Source: Thalassospira lucentensis (GTDB lineage Bacteria > Pseudomonadota > Alphaproteobacteria > Rhodospirillales > Thalassospiraceae). Taken from it: a stretch of 64,000 nucleotides of DNA. The translations under genes and the position numbers were made by a program. Location of the stretch: assembly GCF_001613805.1 (NCBI RefSeq), contig NZ_LPVY01000004.1, positions 1-64,000 on the forward strand. Reading direction: 5' to 3'. Within the stretch, counting starts at the first letter, position 1; each line of letters starts with the position of its first letter. A model generated the notes under the pieces. The model worked only from the letters and a program-made list of their open reading frames with translations. It did not search any database and was not told the DNA's origin. Positions 51,659-61,600 of the stretch are shown here, in pieces.

Positions 51659-52489
51659 TCACGATGCCAGACGCCGGACCGTACCGCGCAGGATTTCTTC
51701 CGGATCACCAGATTGCACCAGATGCATGCCCGTGCCGCCCGCCCCCTGTCCCAATCCGGGCTTAAGGCGCTGTTGCGCGTCATAGTGACCGCCATTTTGC
51801 GCGCGATAGGGGATCGGCGCATCGGTAAACAGACCCTGCAGGCGCTGCTTTAAATCCTTCACCGCATCATGCCATCCGGCCTCATCCATCCGGTCGGTGT
51901 GATAAACCGCGAATGGCGGCATGATATCCATCCCCGGATAGAACAGCCCCCCGTGTTGGATCGGCCAAAGAATGTCTTCAAGACTACCATTCACGCCACG
52001 TTCACTGTAATGCGGTGCCCGGCCACCAATCGGCACAATCACCATCGCGCGGCGCCCGGCAAGGGTTCCCTCGCCATACCGGTCTCCCCAGTGCTTGTCA
52101 TTATGCTCCCCCACGCCATAGGCAAAGCCATAGGCAAACACCCGGTCAAACCAGCCTTTCATGATGGCGGGCATCCCGAACCACCACATCGGAAAGCTCA
52201 ACAGAACCGCATCGGCCCATAAAAGCTTTTCCTGCTCGGCGACGATGTCCGCACTTTGGGTGCCACCGGCATAGGCATGCTTGGATTCGGCTACATAGAT
52301 CAGCCGATCCGGATCTTTCGGCTCGGTAAAATCGGCCTCATCGGCGACGGCCTTCCACTTCATTGCATAAAGATCACTGACTTTGACCTTGTGCCCCTGC
52401 TCGCGCAGAGTTTCAACAGCAACGTCTTTCAACGCGCTGGTCAACGATTTGGGTTCGGGATGGGCATGAACGATCAGAATATTGGGCAT
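51659..52489 (-). CDS. NAD(P)H:quinone oxidoreductase, flavodoxin_2 (NQO1/KefF) family
   Basis: 276 residues from the ATG at 52489; frame upstream of it is not credible and would overlap the divergent LysR gene. MPNILIVHAHPEPKSLTSALKDVAVETL is the flavin phosphate loop of the family. FPMWWFGMPAIMKGWFDRVFAYGFAYG is the isoalloxazine-binding core, and IVPIGGRAPHYSERG the second loop. It reduces quinones by two electrons, avoiding semiquinone radicals. It is divergently paired with a LysR regulator, 100 nt apart, with a candidate operator between. Confidence 0.93.
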   Translation of the reverse strand: MPNILIVHAHPEPKSLTSALKDVAVETLREQGHKVKVSDLYAMKWKAVADEADFTEPKDPDRLIYVAESKHAYAGGTQSADIVAEQEKLLWADAVLLSFPMWWFGMPAIMKGWFDRVFAYGFAYGVGEHNDKHWGDRYGEGTLAGRRAMVIVPIGGRAPHYSERGVNGSLEDILWPIQHGGLFYPGMDIMPPFAVYHTDRMDEAGWHDAVKDLKQRLQGLFTDAPIPYRAQNGGHYDAQQRLKPGLGQGAGGTGMHLVQSGDPEEILRGTVRRLAS

Positions 52490-52552
52490 GATACCGGTCC
52501 TTTTCCTATGGATCATGTTCGATGCGTGATCATGGACCCGGCATGTGGTATC

Positions 52553-52565
52553 TTTGAAATTCAAA
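52553..52565. promoter_or_regulatory. Candidate LysR operator (T-N11-A palindrome)
   Basis: TTTGAAATTCAAA is a perfect 6-bp inverted repeat around one base and fits the T-N11-A rule for LysR-type regulators. It lies 24 nt before the LysR ATG and 63 nt before the quinone reductase ATG. Confidence 0.6.
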
Positions 52566-52589
52566 AATTTTTGTTTTGGTATAAATGAA

Positions 52590-53495
52590 ATGGATATCGA
52601 CAAGCTTGATCTCAATCTTCTGGTCACCCTTGATACGCTGCTTGTCGAACGCAATGTGACACGCGCGGCCCAGCGCCTTGGCATCAGCCAACCGGCCCTT
52701 TCAACGCGGCTGACCCGTCTGCGCGATCAACTGGGCGATCCGTTATTGCTGCCCTCCCAGCGCGGCATGATCCCGACCGAACACGCGCTTGAATTACAGG
52801 AACCCCTGCATGCCGCCCTTGAAGGCGTCCGTCAGGTCGTTCTGCAAAACAGCCGGTTTGATCCATCATCCATCTCGGCAACCATCGCCATTGCGGCCAG
52901 TGACTATGTCCAGTATTCGGTGTTGATGCCGCTGCTTGATGTTCTGCGCGTCGAGGCACCGGGCATCCGGGTGGCATGGCGCACGATTGATACGGCAAAC
53001 CTCGAAACACAGATGATCCGCGGGGATGTCGGTCTTGCCCTGACCACGCCGGAAACAGCCCCGGAAACCCTGCGCATGCGCAAAATCTATCGCGAGGAAT
53101 ATGTCACGATTGCCCGGCTCGACCATCCTGCCATTGGTAATGGTCTTGATATTGAGACATTCTGCCAACTCGATCATGTGATCGTGTCGCCCCGGGGCGG
53201 CGGCTTTTATGGGCCTGCCGACGAAGCCCTCAGCGCATTGGGGCAAACACGACGGGTTATGCTTTCCGCCCCCGGTTTTCTGGTTGTCCCGGAAATTGTC
53301 GCACACAGCGACATGATCGCACTTGTGCCCGGTCGCCTTGCCCTGAACCGGGAAGACCAACTGCAGCAATTTGCACCACCCCTGCCGGTAACCGGGTTTG
53401 ACATGGCAATGGTCTGGCATGATCGGACCACCACCCACCCCATGCACCGTTGGCTGCGTGACAGACTGATCACATTGGTAAAACAGACCCAATAG
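52590..53495 (+). CDS. LysR-family transcriptional regulator
   Basis: 301 residues from the ATG at 52590. The N-terminal helix-turn-helix (LLVTLDTLLVERNVTRAAQRLGISQPALSTRLTRLRDQLGDPLL, about 9-52) is followed by a PBP2-type effector domain from about 90. The HTH and effector domain resemble the NodD/NahR/PcpR-like subgroup. Since it is divergent from a quinone reductase gene, it probably activates or represses that gene in response to a quinone or aromatic compound. The effector is unknown. Confidence 0.93.
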   Translation: MDIDKLDLNLLVTLDTLLVERNVTRAAQRLGISQPALSTRLTRLRDQLGDPLLLPSQRGMIPTEHALELQEPLHAALEGVRQVVLQNSRFDPSSISATIAIAASDYVQYSVLMPLLDVLRVEAPGIRVAWRTIDTANLETQMIRGDVGLALTTPETAPETLRMRKIYREEYVTIARLDHPAIGNGLDIETFCQLDHVIVSPRGGGFYGPADEALSALGQTRRVMLSAPGFLVVPEIVAHSDMIALVPGRLALNREDQLQQFAPPLPVTGFDMAMVWHDRTTTHPMHRWLRDRLITLVKQTQ

Positions 53496-53525
53496 CGATC
53501 AAAACAGGTCGCAAGGCACATGAAA

Positions 53526-53567
53526 AAGGCCACCCCGCATTCAAGCAGGGCGGCCTTCGTTTGTTTG
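53526..53567 (+). terminator. Bidirectional terminator between LysR and alcohol dehydrogenase genes
   Basis: 13-nt arms with 11 pairs (AAGGCCACCCCGC / GCAGGGCGGCCTT), 6-nt loop. It is followed by CGTTTGTTTG on plus and by TTTTTCATG on minus. Confidence 0.7.
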
Positions 53568-53586
53568 ATCAACAGGGCCGCGGCCG

Positions 53587-54609
53587 TTATGCGCCCAAAC
53601 CGTCAAACGTGATCTTGCCAATCGCCTTGCCGGATTCCAGCAACGCATGCGCCTTGCGCAGGCTTTCGGGTGTTAAGGCCCCAAAGCTTTCATTGGCAGT
53701 ATTTTTAAGGGTCCCGGCATCGATCAGATCAGCAACGATCGACAGCAGCTTGTGCTGCTCGATCATGTCCGGGGTCTGGAACATCGAACGGGTAAACATG
53801 AACTCGTAGGAAAAGCTGGCCGATTTTGCCTTCAGCAGATCGACATTATGGTTTTCCTTGGCTTCGGTAATCGTCGCGATCCGGCCTTGCGGGGTGATGA
53901 TTTCGGCCATGACATCGAAATACTGATCGGTTTCCGACGTGCACAGAATGTAATCGACATGGGTAAAGCCAATTGCCTTCAGCTCGTCATTCAACGGATT
54001 GCGATGATTGATCACCTGATCCGCACCAAGATCTTTGACCCAGTCGATGGTTTCCGGGCGCGATGCGGTCGCGATAACGGTCAGACCGGCCAGTTTGCCA
54101 AGCTGAATCGCGATCGAGCCAACCCCGCCTGCACCGCCAATCACCAGAAGTGTCTTGCCCGCATTGGCATCCTTGGCATTGCGATCAATCATCATACGGT
54201 CAAACAGGGCTTCCCATGCCGTAATCGCAGTCAATGGCAATGCCGCCGCATCAGCAAAGCCAAGCGACTTGGGTTTTGGCGCAACGATGCGTTCATCGAC
54301 AAGCTGGAACTGGGTATTGCTGCCCGACCGGGTAACATCCCCGGCGTACCAGACCTCGTCGCCCGGACGAAACAGGGTGACATCCGCGCCAACGGCCTCA
54401 ACGATACCGGCCGCGTCCCAGCCAAGGATTTTGAAGTTGCCGTCATCCGCCTTGCCGCGACGCACCTTGAAATCAACCGGGTTGACGGCAACACCTTTGA
54501 CCCGAACCAGAATATCCCGGCCTTCGGCCTTTGGAACTTCCATATCAATTTCACTAAACAACCCGTCCGTCTCGACGGGGGCAGCTTTATAAAGTCCGAT
54601 AGCTTTCAT
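53587..54609 (-). CDS. Zinc-binding-type alcohol dehydrogenase / quinone oxidoreductase (MDR superfamily)
   Basis: 340 residues from the ATG at 54609 (AAGGA 9 nt upstream). The GroES-like domain (ILVRVKGVAVNPVDFKVRRG, GWDAAGIVEAVGADV, FRPGDEVWYAG) and Rossmann domain (TLLVIGGAGGVGSIAIQLGKLAG) belong to the MDR family that annotation calls zinc-binding but which lacks the catalytic-zinc Cys/His set. It is therefore probably an NADPH-dependent quinone or enone reductase. The C-terminal SGKAIGKITFDGL is typical of this subgroup. Divergent from an HxlR regulator with a perfect dyad between them. Confidence 0.92.
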   Translation of the reverse strand: MKAIGLYKAAPVETDGLFSEIDMEVPKAEGRDILVRVKGVAVNPVDFKVRRGKADDGNFKILGWDAAGIVEAVGADVTLFRPGDEVWYAGDVTRSGSNTQFQLVDERIVAPKPKSLGFADAAALPLTAITAWEALFDRMMIDRNAKDANAGKTLLVIGGAGGVGSIAIQLGKLAGLTVIATASRPETIDWVKDLGADQVINHRNPLNDELKAIGFTHVDYILCTSETDQYFDVMAEIITPQGRIATITEAKENHNVDLLKAKSASFSYEFMFTRSMFQTPDMIEQHKLLSIVADLIDAGTLKNTANESFGALTPESLRKAHALLESGKAIGKITFDGLGA

Positions 54610-54696
54610 TGTCGGCATCCTTTGTGAAAAGGTTTGATTTGCGAATGCCCAAGACCTAACGCATAATATCGATAAACGTAAGTACGCACAATTCAA

Positions 54697-54726
54697 GCCA
54701 ATAGTGTCAATTTGTATACTATTGGC
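54697..54726. promoter_or_regulatory. Perfect 9-bp dyad, probable HxlR operator
   Basis: GCCAATAGT - N12 - ACTATTGGC in the 146-nt divergent region, 30 nt before the hxlR ATG and 88 nt before the dehydrogenase ATG. The length and symmetry fit a dimeric winged-helix regulator. It covers the likely -35/-10 of hxlR, so autoregulation is expected. Confidence 0.75.
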
Positions 54727-54755
54727 GTTTTCTGCAGATTTTAAGGAATAGATGA

Positions 54756-55121
54756 ATGGCAACGACATTCAATTGCCCACCGAATCGCAGCCCCGGCTGC
54801 CCGGTCGAAGGCACGCTTGATGTGATTGGTGGCAAGTGGAAGGGTGTCGTCCTGTTTCACCTGCTCGACGGCACCAAGCGGTTCAATGAATTGCACCGTC
54901 TGATGCCCGGTGTCACACAACGCATGCTGACCCGCCAACTGCGCGAGCTGGAGGCCGACGGCCTGATCCATCGCGAAGTCTATGCCGAAGTCCCGCCACG
55001 CGTGGAATACAGCATGACCGCAAAGGGCGAAACGCTTCGCCAGATCATCCTTGCGCTAAAGGATTGGGGCGAAAGCCACGTGCCCTATTATGCAATCAAA
55101 CCCCAAACCGACGTCGCCTGA
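54756..55121 (+). CDS. HxlR-family transcriptional regulator
   Basis: 121 residues, single HxlR winged-helix domain. CPVEGTLDVIGGKWKGVVLFHLLDGTKRFNEL and the LMPGVTQRMLTRQLRELEADGLI recognition region are diagnostic. Two cysteines precede the domain (FNCPPNRSPGCPV). One is at the position used for thiol sensing of quinones and aldehydes in family members such as QorR, YodB and HypR. The start at 54756 is preceded by AAGGA; an ATG 4 nt earlier is out of frame. It likely represses the divergent dehydrogenase until oxidised by electrophiles. Confidence 0.94.
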   Translation: MATTFNCPPNRSPGCPVEGTLDVIGGKWKGVVLFHLLDGTKRFNELHRLMPGVTQRMLTRQLRELEADGLIHREVYAEVPPRVEYSMTAKGETLRQIILALKDWGESHVPYYAIKPQTDVA

Positions 55122-55146
55122 TTACCTGTGTGATCAGGCCGTTTTT
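55116..55146 (+). terminator. hxlR terminator overlapping its stop codon
   Basis: Arms GCCTGAT / ATCAGGC followed by CGTTTTT. The TGA stop (55119-55121) lies inside the 5' arm, so the terminator is very close-coupled. The region is convergent with the GNAT gene, which ends at 55134. Confidence 0.75.
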
Positions 55147-55637
55147 GCCAACTGTAAGGGCCGCGCCATTTTCCAGAATGTCGTGCGATCATATCCATCA
55201 TGAACGCCTTCACCGGCGATTTCAAAACCGCGCGATTTGAAAAAGGCAATATTGCCAGTCAGTTCAACCCGAACATGAAGTCGCATGTTTTCCTTGCCCG
55301 CACTTTCGGCATGGGCGCAGGCGGCCTCGACCAGTGCCTTGCCGATGCCACCGCCCTGAATGGACGGATCGACCGACAATTTATAAAGATAGGCGTCCTT
55401 ACCGACATCCTCGACCCAGACCTGACCGATGACACGGCCTGCTGAATCATGCGCCAGAAACAGCGTATCACGGGCAAACCGCCATTGAAGTTCGGCAATA
55501 TTGACCGATTTTGCCGAACTGGGCGGATCGACGATATCGTCCTGAAAGGCAAAGGCGGCCAGCAGGATTTCAACAAGCCGGTCGAACGGAACAAGGGCTG
55601 GATCGCGGGGCGATGTGATCTCGATACTGGATGTCAT
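55134..55637 (-). CDS. GNAT-family N-acetyltransferase
   Basis: 167 residues. The acetyl-CoA-binding motif A is clear: YLYKLSVDPSIQGGGIGKALVEAACAHAE (Q/RxxGxG/A), followed by the motif B strand NIAFFKSRGFEIAGEG. N-terminal motif C/D strands cover about 20-80. The substrate (small molecule, antibiotic or protein N terminus) is not predictable. Single gene convergent with hxlR. Confidence 0.9.
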   Translation of the reverse strand: MTSSIEITSPRDPALVPFDRLVEILLAAFAFQDDIVDPPSSAKSVNIAELQWRFARDTLFLAHDSAGRVIGQVWVEDVGKDAYLYKLSVDPSIQGGGIGKALVEAACAHAESAGKENMRLHVRVELTGNIAFFKSRGFEIAGEGVHDGYDRTTFWKMARPLQLAKTA

Positions 55638-55795
55638 GGATTTCCGTATGCAAAACTGTCACTGTGCAGGATGAAATATACGATATAACCCGTGTATCGA
55701 TGGAATTTATATGCGTATCGGACCTCAACCCTTGACGTGACGGGTTGATCTACTATGTTCCGCCTCATTGTTTCCCAGCCGGATATGATGCCCTG

Positions 55796-56752
55796 ATGCA
55801 TAACTTTCTGGATTTTGAAAAGCCGATCGCCGAACTCGAAGGCAAGATCGAAGAATTGCGCCACCTGACCGGCAATGATGAAGTCAACATCGCCGACGAG
55901 GTTGCGCGCCTGCAGGACAAGCTGACCAAGCTGCTGCAAAGCACCTATGGCAAGCTGACCCCGTGGCAGAAGACACAGGTCGCCCGTCATCCCGACCGGC
56001 CGCATTTCACCGACTATGTCGCCCACCTGTTCGAGGGTTTCACCCCGCTTGCCGGCGACCGCCTGTTTGGCGAAGACGAGGCCATCATTGGTGGTCTGGC
56101 ACGCCTGCAGGGTCGCACTGTCATGGTGATCGGTCACGAAAAAGGCCGCGATACTGAATCGCGTGTGAAACACAATTTCGGCATGGCCAAGCCCGAAGGC
56201 TATCGCAAGTCGATCCGCCTGATGCGGATGGCCGAACGTTTCGGGATTCCGGTTGTGACGCTGGTGGATACCGCCGGTGCCTTCCCGGGTGCCGACGCCG
56301 AGGCACGTGGCCAGTCCGAAGCCATCGCACGGTCAATCGAAGCCTGCCTTGATATCAAGGTGCCGCTGATTTCGATCATCATCGGCGAAGGTGGTTCTGG
56401 TGGTGCGATTGCACTTGCCGTTGCCAACACCGTCATGATGCTTGAAAATTCGATCTATTCCGTCATTTCGCCGGAAGGCTGTGCCTCGATCCTGTGGCGT
56501 TCGGGTGACGAAGCCAAAACCGCTGCTGATGCACTGCGCCTGACGGCACAGGATCTGCATCAGCTTGGTGTCATTGATGAAATCATCACCGAACCGCTTG
56601 GCGGCGCACAGCGTTCACCCGTTGATGCCTGCAAACGCGTTGGCGATGCCATCATCAAGGCACTTGAATCGATGGACAATGTCGAAGGCGGTGTGCTGAA
56701 GGCACGTCGTCGTGACAAATTCCTCGATATGGGCCGTCACGGCCTGAACTGA
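55796..56752 (+). CDS. accA: Acetyl-CoA carboxylase carboxyltransferase subunit alpha
   Basis: 318 residues from the ATG at 55796, matching the family opening [22 protein letters not shown]. The crotonase-like carboxyltransferase core shows [72 protein letters not shown] and [11 protein letters not shown]. With AccD it transfers carboxyl from biotin to acetyl-CoA, the first step of fatty acid synthesis. The gene is monocistronic, with a strong terminator after it. Confidence 0.98.
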   Translation: MHNFLDFEKPIAELEGKIEELRHLTGNDEVNIADEVARLQDKLTKLLQSTYGKLTPWQKTQVARHPDRPHFTDYVAHLFEGFTPLAGDRLFGEDEAIIGGLARLQGRTVMVIGHEKGRDTESRVKHNFGMAKPEGYRKSIRLMRMAERFGIPVVTLVDTAGAFPGADAEARGQSEAIARSIEACLDIKVPLISIIIGEGGSGGAIALAVANTVMMLENSIYSVISPEGCASILWRSGDEAKTAADALRLTAQDLHQLGVIDEIITEPLGGAQRSPVDACKRVGDAIIKALESMDNVEGGVLKARRRDKFLDMGRHGLN

Positions 56753-56757
56753 TTTCG

Positions 56758-56804
56758 CAGGGCGCAGTCATCAGCACGTCTGACCTGCGCCCTGTTTGTG
56801 TTTT
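56758..56804 (+). terminator. accA terminator
   Basis: 10-bp arms (CAGGGCGCAG / CTGCGCCCTG) extended by TCA/TGA across a one-base bulge, followed by TTTGTGTTTTC. Confidence 0.85.
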
Positions 56805-56882
56805 CTTTCCGGCGCTGTCCCGCCCGTCGGTGAAAACCCCGGTCGCTGCGCCTTTTGAACCGGCACCCGCCGGGAGGGCCTA

Positions 56883-57698
56883 ATGGAAAAGCTGCGCCGG
56901 ATTGTCGAATCTTCAAAGTTCCAGAATTTCATCACGGCCGTGATTGCGATCAATGCCGTCATTCTCGGACTTGAAACATCCCCGACTGTTATGAATGCCG
57001 CCGGATCGATCCTGCATCTGCTTGATCAGATCGCGGTTGCGATTTTCGTTGTCGAACTTCTGATGAAACTTGCCGTATATCGACTGGGCTTTTTCAGGCG
57101 TTCATGGAACATCTTTGATTTCACGATTGTTGCCATCACCCTGCTACCGATGGGACAGGGTGTATCGGTCCTGCGTGCGCTTCGCATCCTGCGTGCCTTC
57201 CGCCTGATCTCGACCGTATCGTCGATGCGCAAGGTCGTCGAAGCCCTGATGAAAGCCATCCCCGGCATGGTTTCGGTTCTGACCCTGCTGTCGCTGGTAT
57301 TTTACGTTTCGTCCGTCATGGCAACCAAGCTGTTCGGATCGGGTTTCCCCGACTGGTTTGGCACAATCGGCGCATCGCTTTATTCCCTGTTCCAGATCAT
57401 GACGCTGGAAAGCTGGTCAATGGGAATCGTCCGCCCGGTTATGGAAATCTATCCACTGGCGTGGATGTTTTTTGTGCCTTTCATCCTGGTTACGACTTTT
57501 GCCGTCCTCAACCTGTTCATCGCCATTGTCGTTGATGCGATGGCGACCCATGTTGACGTCGAAGAAACGCAGACTCGCAGCGAACTTGGTCTTGATCACC
57601 ATGAAATCCTTGCAGAACTGCGGGAATTGCGCGCCGAAGTCACCCGGCTTGCCGATGGCAAAAAAGACGTCGACACGGTTCGCCAACCCGGCGAATAG
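56883..57698 (+). CDS. Bacterial voltage-gated sodium channel (BacNav / NaChBac family)
   Basis: 271 residues, the size of single-domain six-helix BacNav channels. S1-S3 lie at about 15-92. S4 carries gating arginines Arg98, Arg101, Arg104 and Arg107 at every third position. The pore loop holds the selectivity filter TLESWSM (174-180), close to NaChBac TLESWAS with the ion-coordinating Glu. S6 is at about 195-220. The C-terminal tail (about 236-262, HHEILAELRELRAEVTRL) is the tetramerising coiled coil. Four subunits form a Na+ channel in the inner membrane, linked in other bacteria to motility, pH and osmotic responses. GGAGG precedes the ATG. Confidence 0.95.
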   Translation: MEKLRRIVESSKFQNFITAVIAINAVILGLETSPTVMNAAGSILHLLDQIAVAIFVVELLMKLAVYRLGFFRRSWNIFDFTIVAITLLPMGQGVSVLRALRILRAFRLISTVSSMRKVVEALMKAIPGMVSVLTLLSLVFYVSSVMATKLFGSGFPDWFGTIGASLYSLFQIMTLESWSMGIVRPVMEIYPLAWMFFVPFILVTTFAVLNLFIAIVVDAMATHVDVEETQTRSELGLDHHEILAELRELRAEVTRLADGKKDVDTVRQPGE

Positions 57699-57831
57699 CG
57701 CATAATATCTTGCTGAACGACGGGTCATCCCGCGGCTTTTATCGGGAAAATTAGCATTTCTCTATCAAAGGGGGTGGTTCTTTGCCCCAAACCTCGTCTA
57801 ATCTTTCGGCAAAATGTCGGGAGATCGGGGA

Positions 57832-58611
57832 ATGAAGCTTACTTTTGCGGGGACAGGTTCGGCATTCTGCATGGCGGCTGACAATTTCCAGAGCAACATG
57901 GTTCTGGAAGCAATTCAGCCCGGCAGTGACCAACCGACGCGCATGTTGATTGACTGCGGTTCAGATGCGCGGCACTCGTTGCGCAATCTGGGTCATATGC
58001 CCAATGACTTTGATGCTGTCTATATCAGCCACCTGCATTCGGACCATATCGGCGGTCTCGAATGGATGGCGCTTGCCAATTATTTCATTTTCGAAGGTCA
58101 CCGGGTCAAACTGCTTGCGGTTCACGATCTGATCGAACCACTTTGGGAACACAGCCTGCGCGGCGGCCTGCAAATCAGCGACACTGGCAATAGCAGCCTG
58201 TCATCCTATTTCGACATCAATGAACTAAGCCCCGCCACGGGATTTGACTGGCAGGGTGTGCATTTCGATGTGATCCCGGTTGAACATGTCGTTACCGCGC
58301 AAAACACCATGCTGTCCTATGCGCTTTTCGGGCATGGAAAAAAACAAAGCTTTTTCCTGACGACAGATGCGATTTTCAATCCTGATGCCCATATGCCGTT
58401 GTACCAAAAAGCAGATATTATCTTTCAGGATTGCGAACTTGGCCCCCGCCATTCCGGCGTTCATGCACATTACGAACAACTTGTGACCCTGCCCGCCGAT
58501 ATCAAAGCCAAAATGTGGCTCTATCATTATCAGGCCTATCCGAGGCCCGATGCGGTTTCTGACGGCTTCTGCGGATTTATCGAGCCCGGTCAAAGTTTCG
58601 AGCTTGGCTAA
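57832..58611 (+). CDS. Metallo-beta-lactamase-fold hydrolase
   Basis: 259 residues from the ATG at 57832 (GGGGA upstream). MBL fold with the zinc motif ISHLHSDHIGGLEW (HxHxDH) at about 66-79, a later Asp in TTDAIFNPD and a His near LYHYQAYPRP. The opening MKLTFAGTGSAFC resembles RNase Z-like and cyclic-nucleotide phosphodiesterase-like MBL proteins. A downstream gene 88 nt away encodes an ABC protein with a cyclic-nucleotide-type domain, so a role in nucleotide signal turnover is tempting but only inferred. Confidence 0.88.
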   Translation: MKLTFAGTGSAFCMAADNFQSNMVLEAIQPGSDQPTRMLIDCGSDARHSLRNLGHMPNDFDAVYISHLHSDHIGGLEWMALANYFIFEGHRVKLLAVHDLIEPLWEHSLRGGLQISDTGNSSLSSYFDINELSPATGFDWQGVHFDVIPVEHVVTAQNTMLSYALFGHGKKQSFFLTTDAIFNPDAHMPLYQKADIIFQDCELGPRHSGVHAHYEQLVTLPADIKAKMWLYHYQAYPRPDAVSDGFCGFIEPGQSFELG

Positions 58612-58698
58612 CGCCTTACAGGCCGGGTACATTTTGCGCCAAACGAGCAATAGGAACATGCGATAACGCGCGTTCCGACAAAAATATGGGACCCGTGA

Positions 58699-61600
58699 AT
58701 GCCGAAGTCGGTTTTTGCCTATATCTGGCGCCACAGCAGTATGCAGCAGATCATCCTGACACTGGTCACGATGATCTCCTTTCCTTTTCTGTATTACTCG
58801 CTGGATTTGCCGAAACTGATCGTCAACGAGGCGATCGGTGGCGCAGGCGAACCTTATGACGTTCTCGGGATCGAACTGAACCAGATCGAATACCTGTTCA
58901 CCCTGTCTGGTATTTTCCTTGCGCTGGTTTTCATCAATGGCGGGTTCAAGTATTTCATCAACGTCTATGTCGGCGTGATGTCCGAACGGCTTTTGCGCCG
59001 GTTGCGCTATACCCTGTTTGAACGGGTTCTGCGTTTTCCGTTGCCGCATTTCCGGAAAACCAGTCAGGGCGAAATCGTTTCAATGATCACCGCCGAAGCA
59101 GAACCGCTTGGCGGTTTCTTTGGCGAAGCGTTTTCGCTGCCGCTGTATCAGGGCGGTATTCTGGTCACGATCACGGCCTTTATCTTTATCCAGGACCCGT
59201 TGATGGGGCTGGCCGCGATTTCGTTTTATCCGTTGCAAGGCTACCTGATCCCGAAACTGCAACGTCGCGTAAACCAGCTTGGCAAACAGCGCGTGCAGAA
59301 TGTGCGCCGGATGTCCGAACATATCGGCGAAGTCGTCGCCGGTGCGACCGATATCCGCGCCCACGAGACCCAAGGATACGAACTTACCCATTTCACACAG
59401 CGGATGGGCCGGATTTTTGAAATCCGCAAGGAAATCTATTTCCGCAAATTCTTTATCAAGTTCCTGAACAACTTCATCGCCCAGATCACGCCGTTCTTCT
59501 TCTATTCCATCGGTGGCTATCTGGTGATCATGGGGGATCTCAGCTTCGGTGCGCTGGTCGCAGCCCTTGCCGCCTACAAGGATATGTCCGCCCCCTGGAA
59601 AGAGCTTCTGGCCTATTACCAGCGCCTTGCCGATGCCCGGATCAAATACGAACAGCTTCATGAACAGTTTGAACTGCCCGATCTTGGCCGTGAACACGAA
59701 CTGATCGCGCCGAAATCCGAACACCTGCCCGGACCGCTGGATGTCGCGGCCCTGTCCTGGGTTGATGATGACGGTACCCGGGTTGTTGAAAATGTGTCCT
59801 TCAACATGGCACTGCCGGGGACGGCCCTTCTGACCGGCTCGGCCGATAGCGGAAAGTCACAACTTGCCCGCCTGATCGCCCGGTTGCTGACACCGACCGG
59901 TGGCCGCATACAGTTTAATGACCGCAATGCCGAAGACCTTCCGGCATCGACACTGGGGCAACGCCTGGCCTATATCGGCAATGATGCCTATCTGTTTAAT
60001 GGCACCATCGCCGACAACCTGTTTTACGGGCTGAAACATCGCCCGATCCTTGCGTCCCGATCAGATGACGGCGATGACGGCTCGGACAACCTGAAACTGC
60101 CATTGCCGAAATTCGTCGATAATGTCGAACTTGCCGACCCGGCCGATCTGCCATGGCGTCTGACCGACGAGATGTACGACGAAATCAAGCGTTCGGGAAA
60201 TATCCCCTATGACCCGGCAGCGGAATGGATCGACTATGTCGGGCCCGGCTTCAATTCGATTGATGAATTGAAGGCCGAACTGATGCGCCTGCTCGAAGTT
60301 GTTCAGCTTGATCGCGACATTTACCGCATCGGTCTGCAACGCCGCATTGATCCGAAAGAACGCCCCGATCTGGTCGAAGCCGTTCTGGTTGCACGCCCGA
60401 AACTGAAGGAAATTCTTGCGGAACGCGGCCTGTCTGATCTGGTCGAACCCTATGACATTGACCTTTACAACGACAACGCGCCGGTCGGCGTAAACATTCT
60501 TTTTGGTGCCCCGGCCCGGTCCGATTTCGAACGCACGGCATTCCTGTCGCATCCCTATATGCAGGAAACCCTGCGCGAAACCGGGCTTTACGAAGTCATG
60601 ATCAGCATCGGTCGCGATACGCTTGATCTGATGATCGAACTGTTTACCGGCCTGCCGCCCGGACACGAATTCTTTGACCGTTACAGCTTTATCTCGGCCG
60701 ACGAACTGCCCGAGGTCAAAAACATGCTGAAACGGACCGACGGGGTCGCGATCAAGGATATGCGCGCCGAGGATAAGCTGAAGCTCCTTGACGTCGCCAT
60801 GAACCTGACCCCGGCACGCCATCGTCTGCGCGTGATCGATGACGAATTCCGCCAACTGGTTTTGAAAGCACGACCGAAATTCTACGGCAATCTGCCCGAC
60901 GATCTCGCTGAAATGATCGATTTCTTCAAGGTCGATGAATATGCCGCTGCCGCCCCGGTCATCGATAACCTTCTGTTCGGTCGTTTTGCCTATGGCCGTG
61001 CAAATTCCGAAGAACGCGTCGGCGAAGTACTGTTTGAAATCGCCCATGAAGGCGGCCTTTACGAGGCACTTGTCGCACTCGGCCTGGAAAGCCAGGTCGG
61101 TGTCGGTGGCAGCCGCGTTTCGCAAAGCCTGCGCCAGAAAATTGCGCTGGTCCGTGCCCTGATCAAGAATCCCGACCTGATGGTCGTGGACGAAGCCCTT
61201 TCGGCACTGGACCGTGAAACGCGCGAACAGGTCATCGCCTGGCTGACCGGACAGGCCGAACATCGAAGCGTGATCTGGGTCGATGGCGATGACACCGACA
61301 GTCAGCGTTTCGGGACTTATCTGCACATGGCGAACGGCAAGATCGTCAAACGCCAGAGCCATGCAATCGACGACGCCACCGCCGAAGAGGCCGAGGAAGA
61401 AGCCGCCGAAGCCGCACCCGATACAAGCGATGGCAGCATCGAGGAAGAAGTCCGGTTGCTTCGGACCATTCCGCTGTTTGCCGGTCTTGACCCCAGCGTG
61501 ATCAAGCTGCTGGCCTTTACCAGCCCGCGCCTGACCTTCAAACGTGGCGAGGTGCTGGTCAAACAGGGTGATCCGGGGGATGCGGCCTATATCGTGATTT

